Assembly (NCBI GenBank): GCA_029210175.1
Contig: JARGPL010000001.1
Coordinates: 62,001-126,000, forward strand
DNA length: 64,000 nucleotides
Direction: 5' to 3'
Source of the DNA: Minwuia sp.
GTDB taxonomy: Bacteria; Pseudomonadota; Alphaproteobacteria; Minwuiales; Minwuiaceae
Shown: positions 41,949-49,758 of the stretch, piece after piece
Position numbering within the stretch: position 1 is the stretch's first letter
How the letters are laid out: each line of letters starts with the position of its first letter
Translations under genes and position numbers: made by a program
Notes under the pieces: generated by a model
What the model was told of the DNA's origin: nothing
The model's input: the letters and a program-made list of their open reading frames with translations, nothing else
Database searches by the model: none

Positions 41949-42030
41949 CCGTTCCACCCCTCTCCCCCACCCGGCCACCCATTTCAGGATACTCGGGTGG
42001 GTGGCCGGGTGGGGGACAGGGGTGGAACGG
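41949..42030. repeat. Dispersed palindromic element, core-only copy 2
   Basis: Left arm 41949-41981 and right arm 41998-42030 are 33 nt each and complementary at 32 positions, around a 16-nt loop beginning TTTCAGGAT. The inner half of the arms and part of the loop match the 125-bp copies at 20.4 and 55.7 kb, but the outer arms differ and the GATC-bounded flanks are missing. It lies between the VOC gene and the enoyl-CoA hydratase gene. Confidence 0.85.
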
Positions 42031-42049
42031 TCAGCCCATGAGGACTCTC

Positions 42050-42823
42050 TCAGATCAGGTTACAGCGCACCTGCATCAGCGTGAAGCCGTCGGCGTCGTG
42101 GGGCAGGCCGTGTGCTTTCGCACGGCTGAGCGCCTTTGCCTTGTCGGTCATGCGGAAATCGATCTGGGAGATGCCGGGCAGCATGTCGCCCGCAGTCTGG
42201 CGAAACCGGATGATGCCACCGTCTTCGCAGGGCATGTCGAACCCGCCATCGACGGCCATGACCGGCGCATCCAGCAGTGATGACCAGTTTGCGGCCTGCC
42301 GCGCCGGGTCCGGGTTCACCAGTTCCATGGCCACCATGGCCTCTGTAACACCGGCACGCACATGGCTCAGCCAGTCCGGGCCGCCCCAGCGCCAGTAGCT
42401 CCATTCCTCCGACGGGTCAGGGGACTCGGTGAAGGAATCGACGGACAGGATCACCCCACCCAGATCGACGGGGTGGAAATGGGTCGCGACCGCACCGTCC
42501 TCGTTGTTCTCCCAGACCGCGCGAATGCCGAGTTTCTCTGCCCGGGCGCGCGCGCCGCTGCCATCCGCCACATGCAGCAGCACCATGTAGCCCGCGTCGC
42601 CGCCGCGCCGGGCCATGAAACGCCCCGCTGCCGTGTCGGTCTGGCCCTTTTCCGGCGCCACGATCTCCAGGAAGTTGTCGTCCACCGGCACCACGCAATT
42701 GTGCAGCCCGAAGTGTCCGACACCGGGGTCGCGAAAGCCCACCTCCAGGCCCAGCACATCCAGCAGGATCTCTTCCGACGGTTCCAGGTGCTCCGCCGCG
42801 AACGCGATCTGGCGCAGTTTCAT
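42050..42823 (-). CDS. Glyoxalase-like VOC family protein
   Basis: 257 residues. 'LRQIAFAAEHLEPSEEILLDVLGLEVGFRDPGV' opens a vicinal-oxygen-chelate module, and 'VPVDDNFLEIVAP' resembles the glyoxalase_3 (PF13468-like) group. The second half repeats the fold more weakly. Metal ligands are not all evident. Function unknown. The palindromic element follows its stop codon. Confidence 0.8.
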   Translation of the reverse strand: MKLRQIAFAAEHLEPSEEILLDVLGLEVGFRDPGVGHFGLHNCVVPVDDNFLEIVAPEKGQTDTAAGRFMARRGGDAGYMVLLHVADGSGARARAEKLGIRAVWENNEDGAVATHFHPVDLGGVILSVDSFTESPDPSEEWSYWRWGGPDWLSHVRAGVTEAMVAMELVNPDPARQAANWSSLLDAPVMAVDGGFDMPCEDGGIIRFRQTAGDMLPGISQIDFRMTDKAKALSRAKAHGLPHDADGFTLMQVRCNLI

Positions 42824-42880
42824 CTTGATCTCTCCCCTTGGTCATTCGGCCCCTTTTCTTGCACGGGATGCGCCGAAATG

Positions 42881-42916
42881 GAAACGGCGCCGATGGTTGC
42901 CCACCGACGCCGTTTC
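42881..42916 (-). terminator. Possible terminator after the IorB-like gene
   Basis: GAAACGGCG (42881-42889) pairs with CGCCGTTTC (42908-42916), with a smaller inner hairpin possible. The T-tract on the minus strand is poor, so confidence is low. Confidence 0.4.
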
Positions 42917-42957
42917 GTTTCAGACCCCCGGCAGGGGGCTGATGTTCCGTTCCGCCG

Positions 42958-45255
42958 TCAGGCCATGGCGGCCTTGACCGCGGCTGCCGTGATCGGCAGG
43001 TCGCGGACGCGGGCACCGGAGGCGGCGAAGATGGCGTTGGCAATGGTGGGCGCGACAACGGTCACGCCCGGTTCACCACACCCCACCGGATAGTGCCCCG
43101 GCGACAGCACCGTCACGTCGATGTCGGGCATGTCTTCCATGCGCAGCGGCGTGTAGGTGTCATAGTTGTCCTGCTGGATCGCACCATTCTTCATGTTCGC
43201 GAATTCCTTGGTTGCCAGGCTGAGACCCCAGAGGGCACCGCCTTCGACCTGGGCGCGGACACCATCGGGGTTCACGGCCGTACCGACGTCGATGACCAGG
43301 GTCATCTTCTCGACCTTGAACTCACCGGTCTTCGGGTTGACGTGGACCTGCGTCGCACAGGCGGTCCAGGTGGGCGTTGCCCGTTCCTGAGCCGAGACGC
43401 TGGCAATGCCGATGCCGGTATTGGCAGGCATCTTCTTGCCATAGCCCCCCTTGTCTGCAGCCATCTGCAGCACGTTGGCCAGGCGGCTTGCGCCACCGAC
43501 CGCCATGGGTGCCGATCCGGCGTTCTTGCCCTGCGAATCCAGCATGGCGAGACGCATCTTCAGGGGGTCGACCCCCATCTTGTGCGCCATCTCGTCCAGG
43601 AAGCATTCCACCGCCCAGAAGGTCCAGCCCGGTGCCACGGAGCGCAGCTGACCAGACGGCGTCGCCGACTGTGCCAGTTCCGACTTGATGGTCCGAACGG
43701 TCTGGTTGGGGATGGAGTACCAATGGTCCGAGCCGTTGATCGAGAACGGATCAACCTTGCCCTGCTTGTCCACCGAGTCTGCCAGGAAGGCGGGGGTCTG
43801 TCGTGCTGTCGCCCAGGCGGAAACCACCTGCTGCTCCAGTCCGACCAGCCTGCCGTCCGCGCCACCACCGGTCAGTTTCTGGTGGGTGAGCGTGCGGGTG
43901 AAGTCCATCACCGTATCGGCTTCACGGCTGTAGATCAGCTTGACCGGCTTGCCCGCTTCCTTGGCGGTCAGGGCCGCGACCAGGATGTAGTCCGATTCCA
44001 GACGCCGTCCGAAACCGCCGCCCAGATGGTACTGGTGCACCACGACCTGGCTCGGGTCGATCTGCAGTGCTGCCGGAACCAGGCCAACCGCAAGGGTCTG
44101 GAACTGGTTGCCGGTATGGATGTGATAGACGTCGTCCTTCACCTCCACGACCGCGTTCATCGGCTCCAGCGGGGCATGAATGTTCAGCTGCGTCGTGTAC
44201 ACAGCCTCATGCCTGGTCTTGGCACCCTTGATGGCCTTGGCCGAGTCGCCGTCCTTGACGAACAGCTGCGCCCCCGCGCCGGATTTCTGCAGTTTCTTCG
44301 CGTCTGCAAGAATGTCCGCGCTGGAGACCTTGGCATTCACACCCAGGTCGTAGTCGACTTTCAGCGCGTCGCGCGCCTTGATCGCCTGCGGATAGGAATC
44401 CGCCAGGACCGAGATCCAGCCTGTCGTGGTGCCGGTGACATCATTGATCACCACGTGACCCTGATAGCCTGCGACCTTCTTCGCCGCCGAGTCATCGACC
44501 GATTTCACCTTGGCGCCATAGCGTACCGGCGGCACCTTCGGCGTGGCGTAGACCATGCCCTCGACAAACACGTCGAGACCGAAGGTCGCCGAGCCATTTG
44601 TCTTTGCCGGAATATCCAGCGCAGGCATCGGCTTGCCGACATAGCGGCGGCTTGCCGGGTCCTTGAGCGTGATGCCCTTCAGCTCGTCTTCGGAGAAGGC
44701 GCGTGCCGTGGCACCGGCCTTGACCAGATCGCCGTAGGAAATCTTCCGGCCGGACTTGGCATGATGGACCATGCCCTGTTCCGCGCGCAGTTCGGACAGG
44801 GCGACGCCCCAATGCTTCACCGCGGCTTCCATCAGCGCGATGCGGCCAGCCGCACCGGCACGCGACATCTGATCGAAGGTCCAGTTGACCGACCAGGAAC
44901 CACCGGTCACGAACAGGCCGTATTCGGGTGCGGTCGAGACATAGGCGATGGATACATCATCCCACGGCACTTCCAGCTCTTCAGCCAGCGCCTGTGACAG
45001 CGGGGTGCCGACGTGCTGGCCCATTTCCGCCTTGGTGATGTTGACGATGACCTTGCCGGCCTCGTCCATGGTGAACCAGATGTTGGGTGCGAAACTGCCA
45101 GCGGCTTTCGCCTCTGCCAGACCACCGACGGCGGGCAGCAGCCCGTAGCCCATGGTCAGGGTGCCAACGGCGAGGGTGCCGACCAGGAAGCCACGGCGTG
45201 TAACGTCTACTGCGCCCTTGCTCTCGGTCCGGCCGATCTTTTCAATTTTTGTCAT
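42958..45255 (-). CDS. IorB-like molybdenum-binding oxidoreductase subunit, Tat-exported
   Basis: 765 residues. A twin-arginine signal 'TRRGFLVGTLAVG' (Arg20-Arg21) predicts periplasmic export. Molybdopterin-binding features 'LGGGFGRRLESDY' and C-terminal 'GCGEPGVTVVAPTIANAI' with catalytic Glu fit the isoquinoline 1-oxidoreductase beta-subunit family, which hydroxylates N-heterocycles or oxidises aldehydes and passes electrons to cytochrome c. GAGGAGG precedes ATG 45255. The 2Fe-2S subunit gene is 11 nt upstream. No FAD subunit is expected for this branch. Substrate unknown. Confidence 0.92.
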   Translation of the reverse strand: MTKIEKIGRTESKGAVDVTRRGFLVGTLAVGTLTMGYGLLPAVGGLAEAKAAGSFAPNIWFTMDEAGKVIVNITKAEMGQHVGTPLSQALAEELEVPWDDVSIAYVSTAPEYGLFVTGGSWSVNWTFDQMSRAGAAGRIALMEAAVKHWGVALSELRAEQGMVHHAKSGRKISYGDLVKAGATARAFSEDELKGITLKDPASRRYVGKPMPALDIPAKTNGSATFGLDVFVEGMVYATPKVPPVRYGAKVKSVDDSAAKKVAGYQGHVVINDVTGTTTGWISVLADSYPQAIKARDALKVDYDLGVNAKVSSADILADAKKLQKSGAGAQLFVKDGDSAKAIKGAKTRHEAVYTTQLNIHAPLEPMNAVVEVKDDVYHIHTGNQFQTLAVGLVPAALQIDPSQVVVHQYHLGGGFGRRLESDYILVAALTAKEAGKPVKLIYSREADTVMDFTRTLTHQKLTGGGADGRLVGLEQQVVSAWATARQTPAFLADSVDKQGKVDPFSINGSDHWYSIPNQTVRTIKSELAQSATPSGQLRSVAPGWTFWAVECFLDEMAHKMGVDPLKMRLAMLDSQGKNAGSAPMAVGGASRLANVLQMAADKGGYGKKMPANTGIGIASVSAQERATPTWTACATQVHVNPKTGEFKVEKMTLVIDVGTAVNPDGVRAQVEGGALWGLSLATKEFANMKNGAIQQDNYDTYTPLRMEDMPDIDVTVLSPGHYPVGCGEPGVTVVAPTIANAIFAASGARVRDLPITAAAVKAAMA

Positions 45256-45266
45256 GATCTGCCTCC

Positions 45267-45722
45267 TCAGCCTTTCTGCATGTCTGTGGCTGCGCGTGCG
45301 ACGGCAGCCTTGATGCGCTTGTAGGCCATGCACCGACAGAGGTTGCCCGTCATGGCGCCGACAATGTCGTCACCGGACGGATTCGGATTGTCCTTCAGGA
45401 AGGCAGCCGCCTGCATGATCTGGCCGGACTGGCAGTAACCGCACTGCGGTACCTGCTCGGCCACCCAGGCCTTCTGGACAGGATGGTCCCCGCCGAGACC
45501 TTCGATGGTGGTGATATCGGTGCCTTCTGCGGCATCCACCGGCGTGATGCAGGTGCGGGTTGCCACACCATCGATGTGTACCGTGCAGGCGCCGCAAAGC
45601 CCCTTGCCACAGCCAAATTTCGTGCCTGTCATCCGCAGGTGTTCGCGGATGACCCACAACAGTGGCGTATCCGCCGGGACATCGACCGTCTTGGTCGCCC
45701 CATTGATCTTGAGGGTCGCCAT
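45267..45722 (-). CDS. IorA-like 2Fe-2S subunit
   Basis: 151 residues with two 2Fe-2S sites: a plant-ferredoxin type '[16 protein letters not shown]' with a further Cys at 'TRTC', and a helical site '[10 protein letters not shown]...LCRC'. It carries electrons from the molybdenum subunit encoded next. There is no signal peptide, so it is probably exported as a complex with the Tat-signal partner. GGGAGG precedes ATG 45722. Divergent from soxX, with a shared 161-nt promoter gap. Confidence 0.94.
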   Translation of the reverse strand: MATLKINGATKTVDVPADTPLLWVIREHLRMTGTKFGCGKGLCGACTVHIDGVATRTCITPVDAAEGTDITTIEGLGGDHPVQKAWVAEQVPQCGYCQSGQIMQAAAFLKDNPNPSGDDIVGAMTGNLCRCMAYKRIKAAVARAATDMQKG

Positions 45723-45883
45723 GTATCCTCCCAATGTGTTTCAACACCATCTTGTGTGGCGCTTTTGGTCTTCTGATACCGGTGGAGGAATGCTTGACGG
45801 CACCACGACGGACACCGTTCAATTCCCTCCCGATACTGAAATACTGAGCGGAGTGCGGCATTCTGTCAAACCTTGTTCCCCCA

Positions 45884-46342
45884 TTGGCTCTGGCGCTGAT
45901 CCTTTGTTTCATGGGGTTCAAGGCACCTGAAGCAGACGCATGCACAGGCCCCGTTGCGACCTATCACATCGCAGATGATGGTATTCCCGCACCGCTCTGC
46001 GGTTTGACCGGGGATGCCGGGCGGGGGCGGGAGATTGTCGCCGGACGACAGGGCAATTGCCTCGCCTGCCACGCCGCCCCGATCCCGGAACAGGCGTTTC
46101 ACGGCGATATCGGACCGCCCCTGCATGGTATCGGGGGGCGACGGAGTGCTGCGGCGCTGCGTCTGCAACTCGTCAATGCGGCCCACTTCAATGAAGAAAC
46201 CGTGATGCCTCCGTTTCACCGCATCGAGGGGCTGACAGGGGTCCGCAAGGACCGTCTCGGTCAACCGCTTTTGACAGCGGCACAGGTGGAGGACGTGATA
46301 GCGTACCTGACAATATTGACCGGCCCGCCGCCACAGGACTGA
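45884..46342 (+). CDS. soxX: SoxX-type c-type cytochrome
   Basis: About 152 residues. One heme site Cys59-Leu-Ala-Cys62-His63 with a downstream 'TVMPPFHR' Met as likely axial ligand; 'GDIGPPLHGIGGRRSAAALRLQLVNA' and 'LTAAQVEDVIAYLTIL' match SoxX. In the Sox system SoxAX oxidatively couples thiosulfate to SoxY in the periplasm. A hydrophobic N-terminus acts as export signal. The start is uncertain: no ATG or GTG is in place, and TTG at 45884 is used by default. No soxA lies beside it. Confidence 0.85.
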   Translation: MALALILCFMGFKAPEADACTGPVATYHIADDGIPAPLCGLTGDAGRGREIVAGRQGNCLACHAAPIPEQAFHGDIGPPLHGIGGRRSAAALRLQLVNAAHFNEETVMPPFHRIEGLTGVRKDRLGQPLLTAAQVEDVIAYLTILTGPPPQD

Positions 46343-46351
46343 GGGCCAGAA

Positions 46352-46885
46352 GTGAAAACCGGGACGGAAATGACATCCAGGATCAACAGAACATCTGTTT
46401 CACGCCGCGCATTGCTTGGCGGCGCGACGGCACTCCTGGGGTTGGCTGCCGTTCCGGCATGGGCAGAGGGTATCCGCAACCGGGTGTCGATGTTTCGCCG
46501 CACCTTTCCGGTACAGCCGGATGTCGCCGATGCCGAACATCTGGTCGGAATCGTGCTGCGTGGCCGCGAACCGGTGCCGGACCTGATCGACCTGAAACTG
46601 CCGCTGCTGGCGGAAAACGGAGACTCGATTCCCCTGTCCTTCGACGTGCGCTGCAGCTTCGAAGGCAATGACTACCCGAAGACTGTTCACATCTTCGTCC
46701 TCGGCAACCCGTTCCCGGAGGTGGCGCGCTATCACTATGGTCCCTGGAACGGCAGTGCCCTGACGGAGATGCGGTTTCGCATGCGCCAGACATCGGACGT
46801 GGTTCTGGTCGCAGAGCTGGCGGATGGCCGCGTCGCGACCGCCCGGCAGAATGTCGAGGTCCTGCTCGGCGCGTGCGGCGGCTGA
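46352..46885 (+). CDS. soxY: Thiosulfate oxidation carrier protein SoxY
   Basis: 177 residues from the GTG (GAGGG 7 nt upstream); ATG 46370 is an alternative. A Tat signal 'SRRALLGGATALLGLAAVPAWA' leads to the periplasm. The C-terminus ends 'GACGG', a variant of the SoxY GGCGG tail whose Cys carries the sulfur substrate. SoxY works bound to SoxZ, encoded next, and downstream of SoxX, 9 nt upstream. Confidence 0.92.
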   Translation: MKTGTEMTSRINRTSVSRRALLGGATALLGLAAVPAWAEGIRNRVSMFRRTFPVQPDVADAEHLVGIVLRGREPVPDLIDLKLPLLAENGDSIPLSFDVRCSFEGNDYPKTVHIFVLGNPFPEVARYHYGPWNGSALTEMRFRMRQTSDVVLVAELADGRVATARQNVEVLLGACGG

Positions 46886-46889
46886 CCGG

Positions 46890-47225
46890 ATGGCCTCACC
46901 CGAAAGACGCATCCGTGTCCCGAAGACCGTCACGCGGGGGGAGGTGTTCGAAGTCCGCACCCTTGCCCGGCACGTCATGGAATCCGGCGTGCGCTTCTCG
47001 ACCGACAATATCGTCGTGATCCCGCGCCACATCCTGCAGGAAGTGCAGGGGTTCTATAACGGCCGACAGGTCTTTCGCGCTGATTGGTTCAGTTCCGTCG
47101 CCACGAACCCCTATCTCAGTTTCCGCGTGAAGGCGGTGGAGAGCGGCGAGATAAAGGTCATCTGGATCTCCGACTACAATGTCCGCACCTCGGCCACCGC
47201 GATGATCGAGGTGGTCGAAGCCTGA
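46890..47225 (+). CDS. soxZ: Thiosulfate oxidation carrier complex protein SoxZ
   Basis: 111 residues. 'VTRGEVFEVRTLARHVMESGVR', 'IPRHILQEVQGFYNGRQVFRADWFSSVATNPYLSF' and 'GEIKVIWISDYN' are the SoxZ immunoglobulin-like fold. It partners SoxY, which is Tat-exported and carries it along; SoxZ has no signal peptide, as usual. ATG 46890 lies 4 nt after the soxY stop codon. No soxA, soxB or soxCD follows. Confidence 0.93.
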   Translation: MASPERRIRVPKTVTRGEVFEVRTLARHVMESGVRFSTDNIVVIPRHILQEVQGFYNGRQVFRADWFSSVATNPYLSFRVKAVESGEIKVIWISDYNVRTSATAMIEVVEA

Positions 47226-47268
47226 GCGGGCCAACGCAGCCGCCCTCGTCCGATGGTCGGCTTCCGGT

Positions 47269-47679
47269 CTATTTCGCCTGCAGCACCAGCTGTGTCTGCG
47301 TAACGATGGCTGCGGTGCGACCGTCTTCGCGGCGGATGGTTGTCTGCCAGACCATGGTGGTCTTGCCACGATGCAGCGGCACCGATGTCGCCAGGGCGTT
47401 CTGCCCGACGGGCACCGCTGCGATGAAGTTGGTCTTGCTTTCCAGGGTCGTGGTCGTGGTGCCCGGGCGCAGGTTCACAACCGTACCGACGGCCCCCACG
47501 TTGTCGGCCAGCGCCATGACCGCGCCGCCATGCAGGATGTCGGGGAAGGTGCAAAGTTCCGGACGCACCAGCAATTCAGCCTCGATCAGTTCCGGTTCCA
47601 CCTTCGTGAACTCGATACCGAGTGTCCTGGCCATCGGCGTCATCCGCCCCTGGATCATGGCCAGCAGGTCTTCGCTCAT
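47269..47679 (-). CDS. PaaI-type hotdog-fold thioesterase
   Basis: 136 residues. 'FPDILHGGAVMALADNVGAVGTVVN' holds the HGG motif and the helix of acyl-CoA thioesterases of the PaaI/YbgC type; 'LESKTNFIAAVPVG' follows. It hydrolyses an aryl- or acyl-CoA. Its start overlaps the stop of the RNA methyltransferase by 4 nt (ATGA). Substrate unknown. Confidence 0.88.
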   Translation of the reverse strand: MSEDLLAMIQGRMTPMARTLGIEFTKVEPELIEAELLVRPELCTFPDILHGGAVMALADNVGAVGTVVNLRPGTTTTTLESKTNFIAAVPVGQNALATSVPLHRGKTTMVWQTTIRREDGRTAAIVTQTQLVLQAK

Positions 47680-48263
47680 CCGTCATTCTCCCCCAATTTC
47701 TCGATCGCATCATCTGCTTCCAGCCGTGGCGCGCCCTTGCGTCCCTTGCGGGAAAACCGGCCCCCGTGCGTGTGATCCTGCTTCGGCGGCGGCATCCCGA
47801 CCGACGTCGTCGCCCGCTCCCCGAAGCCGCCATGCACCAGGCTCCGATCGTACATCAGGATCGCCCCGGCAGTTGCAACGTTGAGACTGAACCCGGTGGG
47901 AATGCGCACGACGTGGTCGCAGCGGTCAATGATCTCCGGGGTAAGTGACCCCTTCTCCGGCCCCATCAGGTAGGCCGCGGCCAACGGATGATGGAACCGG
48001 GGCAGGTCAATGGCCTCGTCGGTCAGTTCGACACCCACCAGCGCGCATCCGCGCGGCAGGCTGAGCGCGTCGAAGCTGTCATATTCATACCAGGGGACCG
48101 CGCGGGACGACCTGGACGTGTCGGATGCGAGCTTGCTGGCGCTGAACTCCGCCGCGATGGTGTAGACGAAGCTGGCACCGAAGGCATGCGCCGTGCGGAA
48201 CAGGTTGCCCGCGTTCTTGAACTTGGAGAACTGCAAGACTCCGATTCCGAAATATCCCCGCAT
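47676..48263 (-). CDS. TrmH-family RNA methyltransferase (SPOUT)
   Basis: 195 residues. SPOUT/TrmH pattern: 'NAGNLFRTAHAFGASFVYTI', 'YLMGPEKGSLTPEIIDRCDHVVRIPTG' and 'SLNVATAGAILMYDR' form the knotted SAM site. Such enzymes 2'-O-methylate tRNA or rRNA. The C-terminal 35 residues are basic and may bind RNA. GGAGAG precedes ATG 48263. Divergent from the MarR-controlled operon. Confidence 0.9.
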   Translation of the reverse strand: MRGYFGIGVLQFSKFKNAGNLFRTAHAFGASFVYTIAAEFSASKLASDTSRSSRAVPWYEYDSFDALSLPRGCALVGVELTDEAIDLPRFHHPLAAAYLMGPEKGSLTPEIIDRCDHVVRIPTGFSLNVATAGAILMYDRSLVHGGFGERATTSVGMPPPKQDHTHGGRFSRKGRKGAPRLEADDAIEKLGENDG

Positions 48264-48332
48264 TGCCGCTCTCTCCACCCGATGAATCACAGCGGACCTT
48301 ATAGAGCACAAACCCGACCGGTTCGATCTCCC

Positions 48333-48361
48333 TTGAGCCTTCGCCGCTCCTGATTTACTTT
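48333..48361 (+). promoter_or_regulatory. Candidate promoter of the MarR operon
   Basis: TTGAGC (48333-48338), 17-nt spacer and TACTTT (48356-48361). The -10 box lies inside the 20-bp palindrome, so a bound repressor would exclude RNA polymerase. Confidence 0.5.
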
Positions 48362-48374
48362 AAGCTTAAAGTAA
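48355..48374. promoter_or_regulatory. Perfect 20-bp palindromic operator, probably for the MarR regulator
   Basis: TTACTTTAAGCTTAAAGTAA reads the same on both strands with no spacer. It overlaps the candidate -10 box 24 nt before the first gene of an operon whose second gene is a MarR repressor. MarR dimers bind such compact palindromes, and AAGCTT-centred sites occur with aromatic-acid regulators. Confidence 0.75.
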
Positions 48375-48397
48375 TTTCCGATGGTCGATGGGAGCGG

Positions 48398-49195
48398 ATG
48401 ATGACGCAGGATGACAAGGCTCTGGCAGGCCAGCACGTGGTGGTGACAGGCGCGGCACAGGGGATCGGCCTGGCCATCGCTGACGCATTCCTGGCGGCCG
48501 GGGCCAATGTGACCATAGTCGGTCGCGATCAGCAGAAGCTCGCCACCGCCGGCGCATCCCTGCAGGCCGATCATGGCACGGCCAGGGTGCATGAGGCGCT
48601 GGCCGACCTGACCGACGCGGACCAGATTGCTGCGGCCTTCGCGGCTGCGGTGACCGAACTCGGCCCGGTCGCGGTGCTCGTCAACAATGCCGGGGCATCC
48701 GGTTCCGTGCCCTTCGCAAAGATGGATCAGGCGCATTTCGGCGCGATGCTGGATGCCAATGCCCTGTCGACGTTCCTCTGCTGCAAGGCCGTGATCGGCG
48801 ACATGCTGGCCGCAAAGAGCGGACGCATCATCAATGTCGCGTCCACTGCCGGGCTGAAGGGCTATGCCTATGTCGCAGGCTATTGCGCCGGCAAGCACGC
48901 GGTCGTGGGGCTGACCCGGTCGCTGGCGCTGGAGGTGGCGCGCAAGGGGATCACCGTGAACGCCATCTGCCCCGGATTCGTCGAGACCCCGATGACGGTG
49001 GAGAGCGTGCGCAACATCGTCGAGAAGACGGGGCGTACGGAGGAACAGGCCCGCGCCGATCTGGCGGCCATGAACCCGCAGAAGCGGCTGGTGCAGCCGG
49101 TGGAGATCGCGGCCATGGCGGTACAGCTCGCCCTGCCCACCGCAGGCGGGATCAATGGCCAGATGATTGCCATCGATGGTGGGGAGACCGCCTGA
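48398..49195 (+). CDS. SDR-family 3-hydroxyacyl-CoA-type dehydrogenase
   Basis: 265 residues. 'VTGAAQGIGLAIADAFLAAGANV' NAD(P) site, 'VLVNNAGASGSVPF', catalytic Ser in 'INVASTAGLKG' and 'YVAGYCAGKHAV' with Tyr-x3-Lys. Resembles BadH-like enzymes that oxidise 2-hydroxycyclohexanecarboxyl-CoA, which would suit an aryl/alicyclic pathway, but the family is broad. First gene of the MarR operon; the next start overlaps its stop (TGATG). Confidence 0.88.
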   Translation: MMTQDDKALAGQHVVVTGAAQGIGLAIADAFLAAGANVTIVGRDQQKLATAGASLQADHGTARVHEALADLTDADQIAAAFAAAVTELGPVAVLVNNAGASGSVPFAKMDQAHFGAMLDANALSTFLCCKAVIGDMLAAKSGRIINVASTAGLKGYAYVAGYCAGKHAVVGLTRSLALEVARKGITVNAICPGFVETPMTVESVRNIVEKTGRTEEQARADLAAMNPQKRLVQPVEIAAMAVQLALPTAGGINGQMIAIDGGETA

Positions 49196-49758
49196 TGCCA
49201 GATGGCCTGATGGCAGAAACCTCCAGCCCGGCCTCGGTTGAGGCCATTCCGTCGGGGCCGCATTCCGATGACGAGAAGCTGGCCGTGCGCCTCTGGTTGC
49301 GCATGCTTTCCTGCACGGCACAGATCGAACAGGACGTGCGGGGACGCCTGCGGGCGCAGTTCGCGACCACGTTGCCCAGGTTCGACGTCCTGGCGCAGCT
49401 TGATCGCGCACCGGACGGTCTGACGATGAGCGGGCTTTCGGCACGGCTGATGGTTTCGGCAGGCAATATCACGGGCCTGGTTGCAAGGCTGGCGGATGAG
49501 GGGTTGGTGGAACGGGCGCCCCACCCCGCCGATGGCCGCGCTCAGGTCGTCCGCATGACGCCCGCTGGCAAGCAAGCCTTTGACCGCATGACGCCGGCGC
49601 ACGCGGGCTGGATCGCGGAAATCTTCGAAGGCCTCAGCGAAACCGAGCAGCAGGCGCTGCATCAGGCGCTTGGCCATCTGAAGCGCCATCTCGACCGTGA
49701 TGGCGCGCGCGACGACCGTCCGGACAGGACCGCGAAACTGGCAGAGGGGACACGATGA
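49195..49758 (+). CDS. MarR-family transcriptional regulator
   Basis: 187 residues; a winged helix with 'LTMSGLSARLMVSAGNITGLVARLADEGLVERAPHPADGRAQVVRMTPAGKQAF' region (about 78-132) containing recognition helix and the DxR wing. MarR proteins usually repress their own operon and release DNA on binding an aromatic or acyl-CoA ligand. The palindrome at 48355-48374 is the likely site. Overlaps both neighbours by a few bases, so it is translated with the catabolic enzymes. ATG 49210 is a possible later start. Confidence 0.9.
   Translation: MPDGLMAETSSPASVEAIPSGPHSDDEKLAVRLWLRMLSCTAQIEQDVRGRLRAQFATTLPRFDVLAQLDRAPDGLTMSGLSARLMVSAGNITGLVARLADEGLVERAPHPADGRAQVVRMTPAGKQAFDRMTPAHAGWIAEIFEGLSETEQQALHQALGHLKRHLDRDGARDDRPDRTAKLAEGTR

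Noticed and set aside
39837-42041. 734-codon open frame on the plus strand
   Set aside because: Runs across two well-supported minus-strand genes and the palindromic repeat.
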